Below, one piece after another: positions 1 through 12,734 of a stretch of DNA of 64,000 bases. Position 1 is the first letter of the stretch, and every line of letters starts with the position of its first letter. The notes under the pieces were generated by a model. That model worked only from the letters and a program-made list of their open reading frames with translations, ran no database searches and had not been told where the DNA came from. A program made the position numbers and the translations under genes. Location: the NCBI RefSeq assembly GCF_031143425.1, contig NC_090448.1, positions 534,520,313 to 534,584,312 on the forward strand, given 5' to 3'. This DNA comes from Pleurodeles waltl. Taxonomy: Eukaryota; Chordata; Amphibia; Caudata; Salamandridae.

Positions 1-803
1 AGCTATGCGGCATACACAAATAACATCAAACTTGCCAGATTAGAGAGGGCACCACATATGCTAAATCTCGGTTGTCAATCATCGCCTAGGATTAAGGGAT
101 ATAGTTTGAAAACCTAAAAGCCAGCACTTCCTTTCAGCGTTTGCCTACTGTGCTTTTTGGATTGTCGCCCAGAAAGAGTATTACTTGAAACACGACTGCC
201 TCCCCTCTACCATTTAAGAGAATTGCATTGTTACCATCTGTTCCACTTTGTTTTGAGTGAAATCAGCAAGACGCACAATTTAGCCGTAAGATCCCTCTGT
301 TGACAGTTGTTATAGTTATGATCCACTTTTCATATGCAAATTGGGTTTACGTTTTTTATAATAAGTGTTTGCTAAACATAATAGTCATTTGTGTCACAGG
401 GATGAAAAGCAGCTCAACACAAAGCCTCTATTCTCATTGTAGAAACGTATTATTTCTATGTTCATATTTCACTAGAGACTCGTCAGGGTTTGATTTGAGC
501 TTTTAGACTTCTGTGTTGTTTAACACGTCCAAGCGATGCCTGCTAGAGAGCTCTACTTATTGTGTTAGATATTTTGTTTAATTTAGGTATTTGATAAAGC
601 TCTGACAAACCAGGAGGTTTACAATGAACATTCTTTTGAATCAGGGCCATCTCAAACATTGGGCTGCGTAAGCTTAAAAAACACACTTTTGTGTGAGTTG
701 GGGCTTAGAAGGGGGTGGGGCTTTGACCAAGAACTACCTAAAAGGGACCTATGCTCCTCCCCACCCTAAAATAGAAAAAAGCTTGCTGAGGCTGCAATGG
801 ACG
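1..803. other. Unclassified AT-rich sequence, no gene recognised
   Basis: No open frame with recognisable domains, RNA gene or repeat boundary could be supported here. The stretch lies next to the outer end of a minus-strand retroviral LTR and may be ordinary intergenic DNA. Confidence 0.4.
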
Positions 804-2309
804 TGTTAGTGCATCTGACCTTAATAAGTAAACTTACAAGGGGACGCAAATAGGTCGATGAACCTTTTGACTCGCAATTAAGATGATCCCAGCATAACTC
901 CAGTACATGCAGATCAATGATCAATAATCGGTACACAATATCAATAGTCATCAATAATCAATTAAATTAATAGTCAATAGAGTCAGTAACTGTCACACAC
1001 CATGACCTTTCAGTCATGAATAACCACACCTTTTAGTAAAAGTTAGAATATTTATTTCCCTATATTAACAATGCTAAAGTCATGTAAATTAACCTAAAAA
1101 TTAAATGATAAAAATACAGAAACAACACTGGCTGTCCAAAGTGACGGAAGAAACATAATCTAATCAAAGCTTGAACTATTACACATTCTAAGGGTACGGT
1201 ACAAATTAATAATAGAACAGTTGCGCAAATGAGATCACATACCTTTAGATTCAGCAAAGAAACTTATCAAGCATCTTCCCTTATTAGCAGATTTTCATTA
1301 GTGAGGATCCTTAACTAACACCAGATTAGCATCAGCATGTTGGGCTTCATGCAAAACAATTTAGTAACACGATTTTAGAAAAACATCTAACTGTGGCTCT
1401 CTCAAAACAGTGCGGTTGGTACTAGAAAGAAAAGGCAAATATGCATATCAAATACATAGGTACGATAATACCTCTCCTCAATTGGTTCGGCAAGTCAAGA
1501 TAGTCTTCGTCATCAGGACATCAGTCAATCAGCAAGGCATCAGGATTCAGCATCAAAGTTCCGAAAATGCAAAGTTTTTAAGCAACTTGAAAGAATAGAG
1601 GTAAACCCTCAAGAAGAATAGAAAGAATAGCGTATCATCTCTTGGTGCAGTCATGTTAAGTTAAATTCACTAAAACTCCCTCCCAAATCCCTATTGGTCA
1701 AGGGATCGCATGTTCACACTTTGTTCAATAAAACTAAAACTCCAAATCTTTGAATTCTATCACTACTCGGTTCACATGTCGCTGATTGTTTTCTCCTGCA
1801 ATGTTCTCATCATCCGGCTCGTCAGGTAACAACACTGTTGCAGCTTCTTTTACAGTCAGTGTCTCCATTGTTCTCCTCCTGAAAAAGTCAGCCTTACACA
1901 CATTGCACACATAATGTTACACTTAGCAAGAACAGCATCTTCTAGCAGTCGGTTCTCATGAGAAAACATTCTCAGTTGCGAGCACATTTACTCAATACAA
2001 TGGAAACTCACAGTTTAACTCTCTAGGACAGCCATTTAGTAAACATTAAGAAATACAGCTTGAAATGAGGCCTGGCAACTAGGCCAAGACCTTCGCTAAG
2101 ATAAGACCTACAATTAATAAAGTTGACACATAATGCATAACCTTTAATATGACATATTACTACATTAGTCAAACATGTGCTCAATATTTCATAGCATTAG
2201 TCTATTCAAAAGAACACTTAATGAACATCGTGATCACATTTTCAAATGCATGCATTATTTTTTTACGTTATTATATTTTCTACACAAGTCCATTACTCAG
2301 AATACATGA
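804..2309 (-). repeat. Solo LTR of the endogenous retrovirus family (minus strand)
   Basis: Read on the minus strand, this matches the two LTRs of the retrovirus at 35845-49082 along nearly its whole length. Shared landmarks are the TGTTAG...TCTGACC outer end (at 804), the block around 1020-1075 carrying the AGGGAAATAAATATTC signal, the TTTCTAGTACCAACCGC block near 1425-1435 and the ATGTCATATTA block near 2150. Its closest relative in the window is the split LTR at 49629-60672, which shares the AACATTTA/GGACAGCC region. The final 35 or so bases of the 5' end are missing at 2309. No gag, pol or env remnant lies on either side, so it is a solo LTR. Boundaries are approximate. Confidence 0.8.
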
Positions 2310-3139
2310 CCCACAATGCGCTAGAAGATGTTGTGGGGTGTTTTGAAAACGCATAACAGAATCCAGCTTGTCAGAGCTTCCAAGAAAGAGTTGGCAACAC
2401 ACTCTGTGTGGGGATTCCAGCTAGCCCTCTCTGCCACATGTGACATTGGTTCTTCAGCAGGTGACCGCACAAAGGCAGCTGATCTTGTGTTGTCAGGATA
2501 TGTCAAGAAACATAACTTCAGTGAAAGTTTAAGAATGATAAATAAAATGGGGCAATACAATTTATAATTTATTCTAGCATGCAGACAACTATGTACTTAG
2601 AACCACACATGACCAACCCCAGCAGGAATGTAACCCAGGACTTTGCAGCCCATATGCTGCAGGGAGCTCCACTAACACTCAAAGGGCCCACAAATCTTTA
2701 GGGGGCACCAATTGAACCGAATGCAAAGGAATACCTGCAAGATATGGGAAACCTAGAGGCCTCCATCCCATTCTACAGGTTGGCCTTGTCATTTTGTGAT
2801 ATGTGACTGAAGCCCAGCCTTATCAATCTAACAAATGAACCAAGACTTGAGGGGTAGATCTAGTAAAGCAGCAAAGGGTCTGCAAATCAACCAAATCACA
2901 GTTCAACCCCAAAACTCCCACATCTTCAAAGATAAGTTACAACAGCAATACTTCAGGCCAAAAAATGGTGCAATGTTAATACCAAGCAGTCCTAAAAGCA
3001 TTGTAATACAACTGAATGATACTATTATATGAAGACATGTGCAATATAATCACAAACAGCAGGGGACCCATGGGTGGGAGAACATGGATCAAATGAATAT
3101 TGAGGACTAAATACCAGAGGGCAAGTTTGCTTTTATACA
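2310..3139. other. Unclassified intergenic sequence
   Basis: Short open frames occur but none shows a domain or a relative elsewhere in the window. No inverted-repeat or LTR boundary was found. Confidence 0.35.
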
Positions 3140-5345
3140 TGTATTGGACATGGCCCTCTCTGAAGGGGCAGCCCCAAACTGTTTGCTTTTTCTCTCTACT
3201 TTTTGCTGAAAATGTTTTACTGCCCTTGGGGCGCTGTGCACTTCACCACTGCTAATCAGTGCTATGTGCTTGTGCTCTCTCCTTAAAACCTGGCTTATTT
3301 GGCATATACCCAATAGGCATATTTAATTTACTTATAAGTCCCTAGTAAAATGCACTACATTTGCCCAGGGCCTGTAAATTGAATGCTACTAGTGTGCCAG
3401 CAGCACTGCTAATGCCACCCACTTAAGTAGCTCCTTAAAATATGTCATAGGCCTGCCATTGCTGCCTAAATGATGTGTTACACTGCAATGTCAACTTGGC
3501 ATTTCAAACCCCTTGCCGAGCCTTAAACTCCTCTTTTATTACACATTTTCACCCCAAAGGCAGGTCCTAGGTAACCCATAGGACAGGTTGTTATGTAATT
3601 AAAAGGCAGTATATACATTGTTAAGTTTTACATCTCCTGGTAATGAAAAACTCTCAAAATTGTTTTTCACTACTGAGGCCTACTCTTCACATAGGATAAC
3701 ATTGGGGATTCCTTATTGCATTTAATAACCTGTAAGTCCTGACTGGGAAGTGGTAGGTCTGTCATGTTTAGTACCTATGGGATTGTGATGATAAATCCTC
3801 TTTAATGGTAAAGTTTGATTTATTATTAGAACTTTGAAAATGCCAATTTTAGAAAGTTGTCATTTTTCTGCTGTTAGCCCTATGGGCCTGCAGCCTGTCT
3901 CCAATACACATATGGGGTGGGGTGACAGCTGGGCTTGTGCAGTCCCTCTAGAAAGCCACACACAAAGAGAGCTAAGGCGGGACTAATGGGCCATCAACAT
4001 CATGATGGGCCATTCTGGACAGGATGGGAGAGAGGAGCTGGCCACATACTCGCACTTACACTTGACTAGCCTGTGTCTTGACCCCACACAAACGACTGCT
4101 TAACCCTCTGTAAAGAGTATGGAGCCTGGGAAGGAAGTGAAGACCTCTGTGCACTTAAAAGCCCTTAGTTGAAGTCAGCTCCACGTCAAAGGCACTACTG
4201 GGTAAATGACCTAGACTTCTGACCTTACCAACTCAGTGCACTTCTGGACCTGTGGGTACTCTGCCAGGAAGAAGCACTGCTGTGCTCCTACGAGGACTGC
4301 TATTCTGCTGGACTACTGCTGTGGAAGACCTATTTTTTTGCTGTGTTGACCTGCTGCCCTCCTTGCCTGAGTGAGAAGGACTGGACCCACAACACTTGAA
4401 CCCAGAACCAGAGTGACTCAAGGGCTTGCTAGCTTGCGTCCTATTCTTCTGAAGTCTCAGGGACACAAAATACTTCAAATTCATCTCTTAGAGCAACTGG
4501 ACACGGTCATCCAAGGGACCTGCCCTGCCAAATGGTGCCAATCCAGTCCTGGGCCCGTAGTAGTGGGTACAAAATGCTGCAACTGTCAAAATCCAAGCAT
4601 TGACACTGTTACCCCAATCAGAATCGGCACATCTCCATTGATGCCGCCGCATTGATGATGTTTCAAGCATAGAGGACAGCACATTGCTGTCGACACTGCG
4701 CATCACCACTGGGTCGAGGATCAGCAACATTGCATCATTGACTGCGCAGTGCATCAATTCCACTCCCAATGCATCCCCAACTGTGCACAGCTCAGAGCCG
4801 ATGCATCGTATCCATCTTCAGAATCAACGCATGGCCCCCTATGCTCCTCACATCTTGTTCTTGACATCGACTCAACCACAAACCAAGGTGCTATTTTCAG
4901 TGGGCCAAGGCTGATCCCTGTATCTGACCAGCGCTCCATTGCAGTCGGCCTGACTTTTCGGATTTGCCCGGTCTAGCATGAGCAGATAGCCCCAGCTGGC
5001 GCTTTTTTACTTTTAAGCACTAAATTTCAGTTTATTATTTAAACATTCATAACTCAAGTTCTACTTATTGGATTTTAGTATTGTTCTGTTAATTACATTA
5101 AACTCTATTTTTGTAACCAGGTGCAGTATCTTTTTGTGTGGTGTTTTCGCTGTTTTACTGTTTGAAGTGTTGCACAAATACTTAACATGTTGCCTCTTGA
5201 GTTAAGCCCGGCTGCTTTGTGCCAAGCTACCAGGGGGTGAGCCCAGGCTAATTTAGGGTGCGTTTTTGACTTACCCTGACTAGGATTGTGGTTCCTGCTT
5301 GAACAGGGTGCATACCTCTACCAATCAGAAACCCAATTTCTAACA
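3140..5345 (+). repeat. LTR-like element, same family as 41511-43612
   Basis: The element ends in the family terminus CCCAATTTCTAACA and shares ordered blocks with the well-delimited copy at 41511-43612. These include the CACTGCTAA(C/T)CAGTGCT block, the CCCAGGGCCTGTA(A/G)ATT block, the GCCACCCACTTAAGTAGC block, and a terminal segment with AAGCTACCAG, AATTT.GG.TG and TTACCCTGACTAG. The likely start is TGTATTGGACATGG at 3140. No target duplication is visible, so the copy is old or its start is misplaced. It has no coding capacity and is probably a solo LTR of a gypsy- or ERV-like element. Family assignment is by comparison inside the window. Confidence 0.75.
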
Positions 5346-5734
5346 AAATTCATGCTCCTTATCACACTTGCAAGGGCATTTACCAGTTAGGGAGCCACTG
5401 AGGGAAATTACCAAATAAGGGGTCCTCTTTTGGCAGGAAGAGGACAAAGTAAGAAGGCCAAGAAGAGGTGGCACTGGTTCAGTACCCGCATCATGTTTTT
5501 GATCTATCATAAACTATTCTTTAAAATAAAATATGGAAGTGTTTGTCCTCAACATTTTATTTAATTGTGCAAAGTAGTCATATCATGTTACAAAAATAGT
5601 TTTAGTCTCCTATTTTAAAAGCAGGAATAGAAAAAGATGTGTGAGAGAGAATCATAATTCTGAACTAGAGACACAAGCATTGATGAAGTCAATATGTAAG
5701 GACATTTTTATAGTTGAAGTTCTTGGTAGCAGTT
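5346..5734. other. Unclassified sequence between repeats
   Basis: AT-rich spacer with no supported gene or repeat. Confidence 0.3.
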
Positions 5735-6030
5735 GTACTCGCAGTGCAGGGGCCCCCCTGGCCAGCACCATCGCTTTGCAGACAGTGAACATTGTGAGGG
5801 TGCTGGTGCACCCTTCAGGCTACAGCATTGCCACTGGCTCGATTATGAGCTGGAGACAATGCTGTAGCCTGTTTCCCCTAGGTCAGCGGCCAGAAACTCA
5901 GGTTACTGCCCACTGACTTAGTGGGAAACTCTTGAGAACTCCAGCGGGGAGGTCACCGCATAGGCGACAGCTGCCCTGTCGGGAGTTTGGCGGATTCAGA
6001 TTTCAATCCGCCAAACTCAAAATCAGGCCC
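5735..6030. repeat. Probable Harbinger-derived MITE fragment
   Basis: The block is GC-richer than its surroundings and ends in a hairpin (GTTTGGCGGAT...ATCCGCCAAAC) followed by AAATCAGGCCC, which resembles the GGCC(C/T)..ATT.TGA termini of the Harbinger elements in this window. The left end is unclear and there is no coding content. Confidence 0.35.
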
Positions 6031-7261
6031 ATAGTTTTGTTTTGTGATCATATACTTACTACCAATATTTAATTTGATTTAAGTTTGTCTTTTCACTGTT
6101 AAAAAAAGGAGCATAGAAATAGGTTCAAAAAGTGATTACCCAAGAGTGCACAATTTGTCAGACGAGTAGGCCGAGATAAGTTAAAAAAAAAAGTCTTCTG
6201 GTTCCATGGTTTCTATCTTGCTCATTGCGCAACTGATGCCTGAATGGTTCTGATAGTGAGACTCAGGGACTACCCTCACCAAAAAATGGCAGTATACTGT
6301 GGAACCTACTCAGACTTTAAAAATAGAGTTCATAACCAACATATTTTGGTGAAGTGGTAAAGCCAAGATTGAACAGCAAGACTCCAAGTGCCATGGCTAA
6401 ATCTTAACCACTGTCCCATATCTAGTAGTGGAGGTTTTGGTGTATCTGTCTGCCCACCTCAGTAAATTGCACACCTAGTTGGGGAATCTTAGTCACATAC
6501 TTTTTATTGCACTCGCTACCTTAACCAATCCCATTTCTAAGTGCTCCCATTGCTTATAGATCAGAGACAAAAGGTCTGAGGAGATTGTGAGGCCTAAGTT
6601 TCTATGTCATTCCAATCCAATAATCATGTGTCTTCTTTTGTACACTTGACTCATTAGACATAGCTATACCATAGGTAAGGCTTACCACAGGGTGCAGCTC
6701 AGGGATAGCAACTCACATTCAGGATAATACACTATTGTCAAGTATATGACTCTTCCAGAGACTAGGGACTTTATTTGGACAGCAGTATTGAATGAAACCT
6801 CAAATGAACTCCCTGTCTCTGTGTCCAAACAATGTACATGTTACACTTTCCTATGTCCACATTACACCTCTCCAGTCCCCACTCAGCTGTCCCCTGGAAA
6901 AATGTTTGTGAGAGGCCCATGAGCTACGACATTTAACCAGCAAGCACTTAAAATATAAAAAATACATAAATAAGTACCTAAGCTGTCATTGTGTCAGTAA
7001 AGTAAAGACATCCAGACCATTCTCTGGGTTTCAAGCTACATGTCACATCTGCCACCTACGAAGAAGACTACTTTATCTCTCCATCAGCAATAATTAATGT
7101 GATCACTAATGGGACAATGTATCCATCCTCAACATACCATGACCTTGCTGCACATCTCATTCAGCAATGTTAACAAGATATATGGAAGCCAATGGCTGAA
7201 GAGGGGAGCCAAAACCCACTCCCTCTGTACCTCATCTTATTGTACTTTTTTAAAATATTGC
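6031..7261. other. Unclassified intergenic sequence
   Basis: About 1.2 kb of AT-rich DNA with a short poly-A run near 6184-6193. No gene, RNA or clear repeat copy was recognised. Confidence 0.35.
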
Positions 7262-8205
7262 TAATATTTGATTTGATTTATTTCGCAAAGCACGGCATTT
7301 GCTAGAGGGCGTCATGGCTCGAAGAGTCTACAGACAAAGTGCTACACAACCACAATCAAGACTACAGTGGATCAGCAAAAAGACAGGTTTTCAACTATTT
7401 TATGAAAATCTGCAATTTGAATTGGCTTCTCAGATGTTCTGGCATATGATTCCAGAGCTTGGAGGTGTGATAAACAAAACGTCTACCACCCCAAGAGGCC
7501 TTGTAAATTCTAGGTACCACCACTTTTTTAGAGCCTGCAGATCGTAAATACCTATTTGGTAAATACTGCAAAAACCATCTTTTGAGGTATTCTGAGGCAT
7601 ACAATTAAGAGCCTTATGTGCTATACACAGCACTTTAAAAGGGACCTATTTGTTTAACCAGTAGCCAATGTAATTCCTCCCAAACATTTGAAACAGAGTT
7701 GATTTTTTTTTAATTTTTAAGCTGCGTTTCTGATCCTATGCAACTTTTCTTACACCCCTTGCTGCAAGCCCAAATAAAGAGAATTGCAATAATCCAGTCT
7801 AAAAAAAAACAGGCGAATGATAAAGGTTTTCCTAAGATCATGAGGAGTATATGGTAAGGTCTTTAGTGTTTTTAGCAGAAAAAAGCAGGCCAAGATAAAC
7901 TGATTGGTCTGGTCCATGAAGGTAAGTTTTTAATCAAACATGATTCGCAGATTTCTCACCTTTGATATAGGAGGTAGAAGAGGGCCCAGAATCAGTGGCC
8001 ACCAGGGGTTCATTCCAAAAGGAGATATTGTTTCCAAAAATGAGCATCTCTGTCTTCTCATAGTTTAACTTAAGGCAGTGGCTGCTCATCTAATCCACTA
8101 TGGCTCCTATACAGTTATTGAAATGATTGGCCACCTCCCCAATGTTGTTAGTAATGGATACTACTAATTGAGAATTGTCAGCATAGGAGATGGTTGAGAA
8201 ACCAA
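7262..8205 (-). pseudogene. LINE (CR1/L2-like) reverse transcriptase fragment and 3' tail
   Basis: On the minus strand this encodes a decayed C-terminal part of a non-LTR reverse transcriptase. In order it shows the palm motif SYADNSQL (usual form YADD, near 8170), a LDYCNSLYLGL segment near 7790, a long gap with stops, then RSAGSKK and the C-terminal KLWNHMPEHLR motif near 7450. The 3' end is a short AAATC-type repeat (7262-7285), the kind of tail CR1 and L2 LINEs carry. Several frameshifts and stops show it is dead. The frame continues beyond the MITE at 8206-8719, so the MITE landed inside the LINE. The CR1, L2 and Rex families cannot be told apart here. Confidence 0.7.
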
Positions 8206-8719
8206 GGCCCAGATTTAAGAAGCACTACCACAACATTAGTGTCACTTTTTTGATGCTAAAATTCCCACGCCAGATTTACAAAGTGGTGCAATGCATGCAT
8301 TGTGCCACTTTGTAACCATTTGTGCCACATTATGCATGCGCCATGCATAATGTATGCAAAGGGGGCATTCCCCCATTAGGGGGCACCACAAAAATTTTGC
8401 AGTGGAATCTAAGAGATTTCACTGCATTATTTTTTGCAGCTACTTCTAACGCTTGCTCAGATTAGGTGTTAAAAGGGGGCACATCATTGGTTACAACGGA
8501 TCCCCATGTACTGTTCAGAGTTATCGCCACAATTTTTGCACTAACCCTGAACAGTACATGAATAGCATAAAAATGTTGATGCTATTTCTCCCTACCCCGT
8601 GCCATAGTGCACCATATTTTAAATACGGCGCACACATGGTGGCAGTATGGGGGTGCTGAGGGAAGCAAGAAAAGTGGCACTGCACTTGGCGCAGTGCCAC
8701 TTTTCTTAAATCTGCCCCC
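8206..8719. mobile_element. MITE inserted in a LINE
   Basis: The two ends are inverted copies: GG.CCAGATTTAAGAAG at the left and, on the opposite strand, GGGGGCAGATTTAAGAAAAG at the right. The interior has many short self-complementary stretches and no coding capacity. It interrupts the reverse transcriptase reading frame of the surrounding minus-strand LINE. An exact target duplication could not be fixed because both edges are A-rich. Confidence 0.65.
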
Positions 8720-8812
8720 AAATGTTCTTATCAGTTTCACTAAATAGAGCAAGAAATGATAATGTTGCAATTTAGCATTCTAATTTAAATCTGCCACGCT
8801 ATTTCCAATAGA
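8720..8812 (-). pseudogene. LINE reverse transcriptase fragment upstream of the MITE
   Basis: On the minus strand a short segment (LLYLVKLIRTF) fits the sequence that precedes the YADD motif in CR1/L2 reverse transcriptases. It adjoins the rest of the LINE at 8205 if the MITE is removed. The outer limit is uncertain. Confidence 0.45.
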
Positions 8813-9039
8813 ATACCACTTTCACCACCCCACCATCAGAGTTGCTGGCTGGCTAACACCATTCCCCAAAAAAAGACACAAGGCAGCCACAGAGGAGCAA
8901 TAAACTAGAAGGGTCACCCAAACATATCAAGAGTGTTCAAACAGTCATAGCATACTAATGATGTTAAGTTGGCCTGCATTATGGACAATTCTAATAAGGA
9001 GAGATAATTAAAACATATGCAAGTATCATATAAACCTTT

Positions 9040-10490
9040 ATTAGAAATAAACTTTTAGCATTAGACTTAATGCTCAAAAGAGCCCCTAGAGGACACCATC
9101 ACAAAAATTTCATTTGGTAGAGACATGGTAATGTAACCATATTGTTGGCCTCTAGAGGGCATAACCCCATGAAAAAACACAGGAGAAAGTAATGCAGTGC
9201 AACCATATACTTAGCCCCTAGATGGCATTTTTAGGGCCTGCAGGCCTACTACAATGGTATTACAAACAAGGCCTTTAAAGCAAAACTTCTCCCTGCTGTA
9301 AAACACAATTTCTAGCCATGAGAACACTTAAAAGATACTGAATGGTGGGAGGGGTTAATATTTTGTGGTCCCCACTAACGTAGTGTGGGAACCCAGAGAT
9401 GATGTAGACAGAAAGAGCATTTAGAAAGTGGTCCCATTGCCCTAGGACCACCAGAGGCTGTTATGAGCAAAACTCTTTTTGTGCCACAATTACTATAGTA
9501 TATTGACTGCAATGCTAAGAACAGCCCCTAGAGGACACAGCAATAAAAATAGCAGTTGGAAGAAACATGGTCATGTAACCACACAGTCAGCACTTGGAGA
9601 ACATAAACACATGAAAAAAGAACAAGAAGACATAATGCAGTGTAACCATATATTTAGCCTCTAGCTGTTGCAATGCATTACACATTTTCAAGGCCAGCAG
9701 AACTATTGCAATGATATCACAAACAAGGCCCATAAAACATAACTTCTTCCAGCTGTAAAACAAAAGTTCAAACCATGGGAGAGCTTAAAAAGATAATGAA
9801 TGGTGGCGGGGTTTTATTTTGGAGTCCTCACTAACATAATGTGGGGATCCAGAGATGATGTAGACAGAAAAAACACATTGTGGTCTATGTATTGAAGGTG
9901 GTCCCCTTGTCCCACAACCATCACATACTGAGTTATGAGCAAAACTGTTTTGTAAAACTTATGCCCTGCAAAGCGTTATGAGACATGTTTCCATGCCACA
10001 AATATTTTAATATGTTGATATGAGTGTAATGCTTAGAAAAGCCCCTAAAGGACACCACAATAACAATAGTATTTGTAAGAAACATTTTCATCTAACTATA
10101 TAATTAATCCCTGGAGGCCATAAACACACAAAAAAGAAAACAGCAATAAATAATGTGGTATAACCAATTCTTTAGCCCTTAGAGATCATAGAGAATTACA
10201 TATTTTCAGAGATAGCAGGCCTATAGCAATGATATAACAACCTTAAAACACAAGCTATTCCCAGATGTAAAACAAAAGTTTCAGCCATGAGAGTGCTTAA
10301 AGAGACACTAACATAGTGTGGGGACCCAAAGATGACCTAGACAGAAAGAGCACGTATTGGTAAATGTTTTTTAGATGGTCTCATTGTCCTAGGACCACCA
10401 CGAACTGAGTTATGATAAACAATGTTCTGTAAAATTAATGACCTGCATTGCATTATGGGGTGAGTTTCCTGAGTACAGAGAATATTGTAG
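9040..10490 (+). repeat. Three diverged tandem units of about 440-520 bp
   Basis: A landmark CCCCTA(G/A)AGGACAC recurs at 9083, 9525 and 10042. Each is followed in the same order by an AAACATGGT..TGTAACCA-type block, a CACATGAAAAAA block, a block with AAACAAGGCC and the CCCCACTAAC.TAGTGTGGG..CC.GAGATGA block. Units are strongly diverged with small indels. No open frame is conserved across the units. This looks like a local satellite-like tandem duplication of noncoding DNA. Confidence 0.75.
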
Positions 10491-10492
10491 TA

Positions 10493-10589
10493 TGGCTCTC
10501 CCGCTGTGCCGGGAGAGCAGCTTTCGCTTTGAGGATTTCTGTTTTACATAAAGCATTTACCAATTTCAAGCGTTTTAAGGGGAGAGCCA
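10493..10589. repeat. Small inverted-repeat element (97 bp)
   Basis: TGGCTCTCCC at the left end and GGGGAGAGCCA at the right end form a terminal inverted repeat around an 80-bp core. A decayed relative of the core (AAAGCATTTAC.AAT) recurs near 10830-10870. No gene is present. Confidence 0.5.
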
Positions 10590-11224
10590 CAATAAATGAC
10601 TCTGATTAGGTAACTGGGAGCAATGTGACCAGCACTGCAATACCGCCGATCAAGTTCACGCTGTTGTGCCTGTTCGTGCTGTGAGCGCTATGACTGCCAT
10701 GCAGCACGAAGGGGAGAGACAAGAAAATAGTTTGCCCTTGCTGAAGCATATCGGCAATCGGGCAATAATTCATGTAACAGGGGGAGTCTGCAAGGCGTGA
10801 TAAAAACAGCCTCAAGGTGGGGCAAACGTAAAGCATTTACTAATGACATCAAGTGATTTTTGAAAGGCAAGCCCACGAATGAGTGAAAATGATGGGTGTG
10901 ACATTGGAGTGGTTAAAAACCCAATAGTTAGAGCAGTTCAAAGCGCTTGCGTGCTCGACAAATAAAGGCAAAGAAAGGCATGTTAAATTGGGCAACAGGC
11001 TGCTAGAATATAGGTTCCAAACTCTACTCATTGTCGAATCGTCAACACATATGCTCTTATAATAGCAACATAATGGTGCCAGTCATCAAAGATTACTACT
11101 GAAGGTTTATTCAATAATCAGTAGTGGGGTCGTGGGGCGCAGAAGGGGCGGGGCTGCACGCAGATGGGGGAAGGGGAGAATAAACATTAATTTAATTTTT
11201 AAAAAACACTTACTTTCACCTGTC
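10590..11224. other. Unclassified sequence with a decayed copy of the 97-bp element
   Basis: Noncoding. Around 10790-10875 there is a diverged relative of the preceding inverted-repeat element. Nothing else was recognised. Confidence 0.35.
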
Positions 11225-11625
11225 ATCTCTCCACTCCTCCGTCGCAGCCTGCAAGCACAGGCTCCCAGCTGCTTATAGCAGTGTCAGGATTGTCTGGGAG
11301 TGCCAAGCCTGGGCACTCCCAGGCAGACTGGGAGCCTATACATGCTCTCTCCAGCCCGGCAACTATGTTGCTGGGCTGGAGAGAGCCTACTGCGCATGTG
11401 TGTTTGGCCGGCCTGAGACAGCCGGCCAAACACACATGTGCTCTGAGTGGGAGTGCTGTGCACTCCTCTTTACTGCTCGTCACCTGTGTGGCCCGCCCCT
11501 TTACAAGAAACTGATAATAATCACAATTTATTATTGTTTTCTTGCAAAGGCTTTGCAGCTGCGCTGCTGGTACAAGGGGTATCAGAGGGGTGACGCTCCT
11601 AATCCCTAAAGGAGAAGCCCCCCCT
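11225..11625. repeat. GC-rich block of consecutive strong hairpins
   Basis: Three near-perfect inverted repeats lie in a row. GGGAGTGCC pairs with GGCACTCCC (about 11296-11321). CTCTCTCCAGCCC pairs with its complement around a short loop (about 11344-11384). TGTGTTTGGCCGGC pairs with GCCGGCCAAACACA (about 11399-11434). The block sits between AT-rich flanks and has no convincing coding potential. It could be a MITE or a structured transposon fragment. Confidence 0.5.
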
Positions 11626-12734
11626 GTCAATAATTGATGTCTTAATTACACAGTGCCCTATGCATTGACGTGCATTTTCAAAGCTGTTTGTAAATGCTCC
11701 ACTGAATTCCAACATCACTTTGGGGTCTCCCATCAAATAGCTAGAACAAATTAGATAAATCAATGAATGCTCAGGATTACATAAAAGTTAGATTAATCTA
11801 TTATTTCCAACACAACTAGGCAATATTACAGGCAATATGAATTTCTTCTAGTATGTAGTTATGGTGAGTGGCTAGACAAGAACTCATTTCTCACCAGTGT
11901 TGTACTTTTCATCTTTCTAAGGTAATTTGTGCGCACATTTAGACATATATAAAATTGCCTGCCGCTCCTGAATCAACTAAGGTCGAACTTGTTTAGGCTG
12001 AATTAGAATCTTACGCTGAACTCCAACCAAACGTCGTTTTAATGAAAGCTTCACATGTCAGAAATATTGGCATCTCTCTGCACTTTATCCTTCCCACCTC
12101 TGAGGCCTGAAATTTCCGAAATGTATATCCTAGAGCACTTTTTTACAAAATTAGAATTTACTGTCTCGTGTCTTTGTGGTGAAGGCTGATCTCTTGCTTT
12201 GCTATGAATCAGTTGTTTTTGGATGCTGTCTACATTGGAAGAGAAGCATTAAACTCTAGTTTGGAAGTTAGCACATGTAAACATTGAACAGTAGGATTTA
12301 GAGGAACACTAGTTGGAATATGCATGGTACTTTGTGTGCCAATGAATCATCCAACCTGCTGTACACTGCTGGATTTTGTCATGGATGAAACAGCAGAGCC
12401 TTTTCGAGGATGTGTGAGACATGATTATCCAGTTGAGGATTTACAGTATATTTGCATGATTCATGGTGCCATAGTCTGAAGAGAGTTTGAGGAGTATATT
12501 GGAAGCTTCCCTTCCTTTAATTAGGGTGGTGAAGGAATCTTCCTTGAGTTTTTCAAGTGCAGTTCTCTATACGAACCTAAAACGAGGCTGTTTGTTATGT
12601 TGGGGGTTATTTTCTCAAAATCTTCCTGTACATGTCTTATCACCTCTATCGTCAGAATTGTGATGAATTTGTCATTTTACACATTGATTTTCTTGTGATG
12701 CCATTGGACCACAGAACATGCTTTAACCACTACA
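11626..12734. other. Unclassified intergenic sequence
   Basis: About 1.1 kb of AT-rich DNA. No gene, RNA or recognised repeat. Confidence 0.35.
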
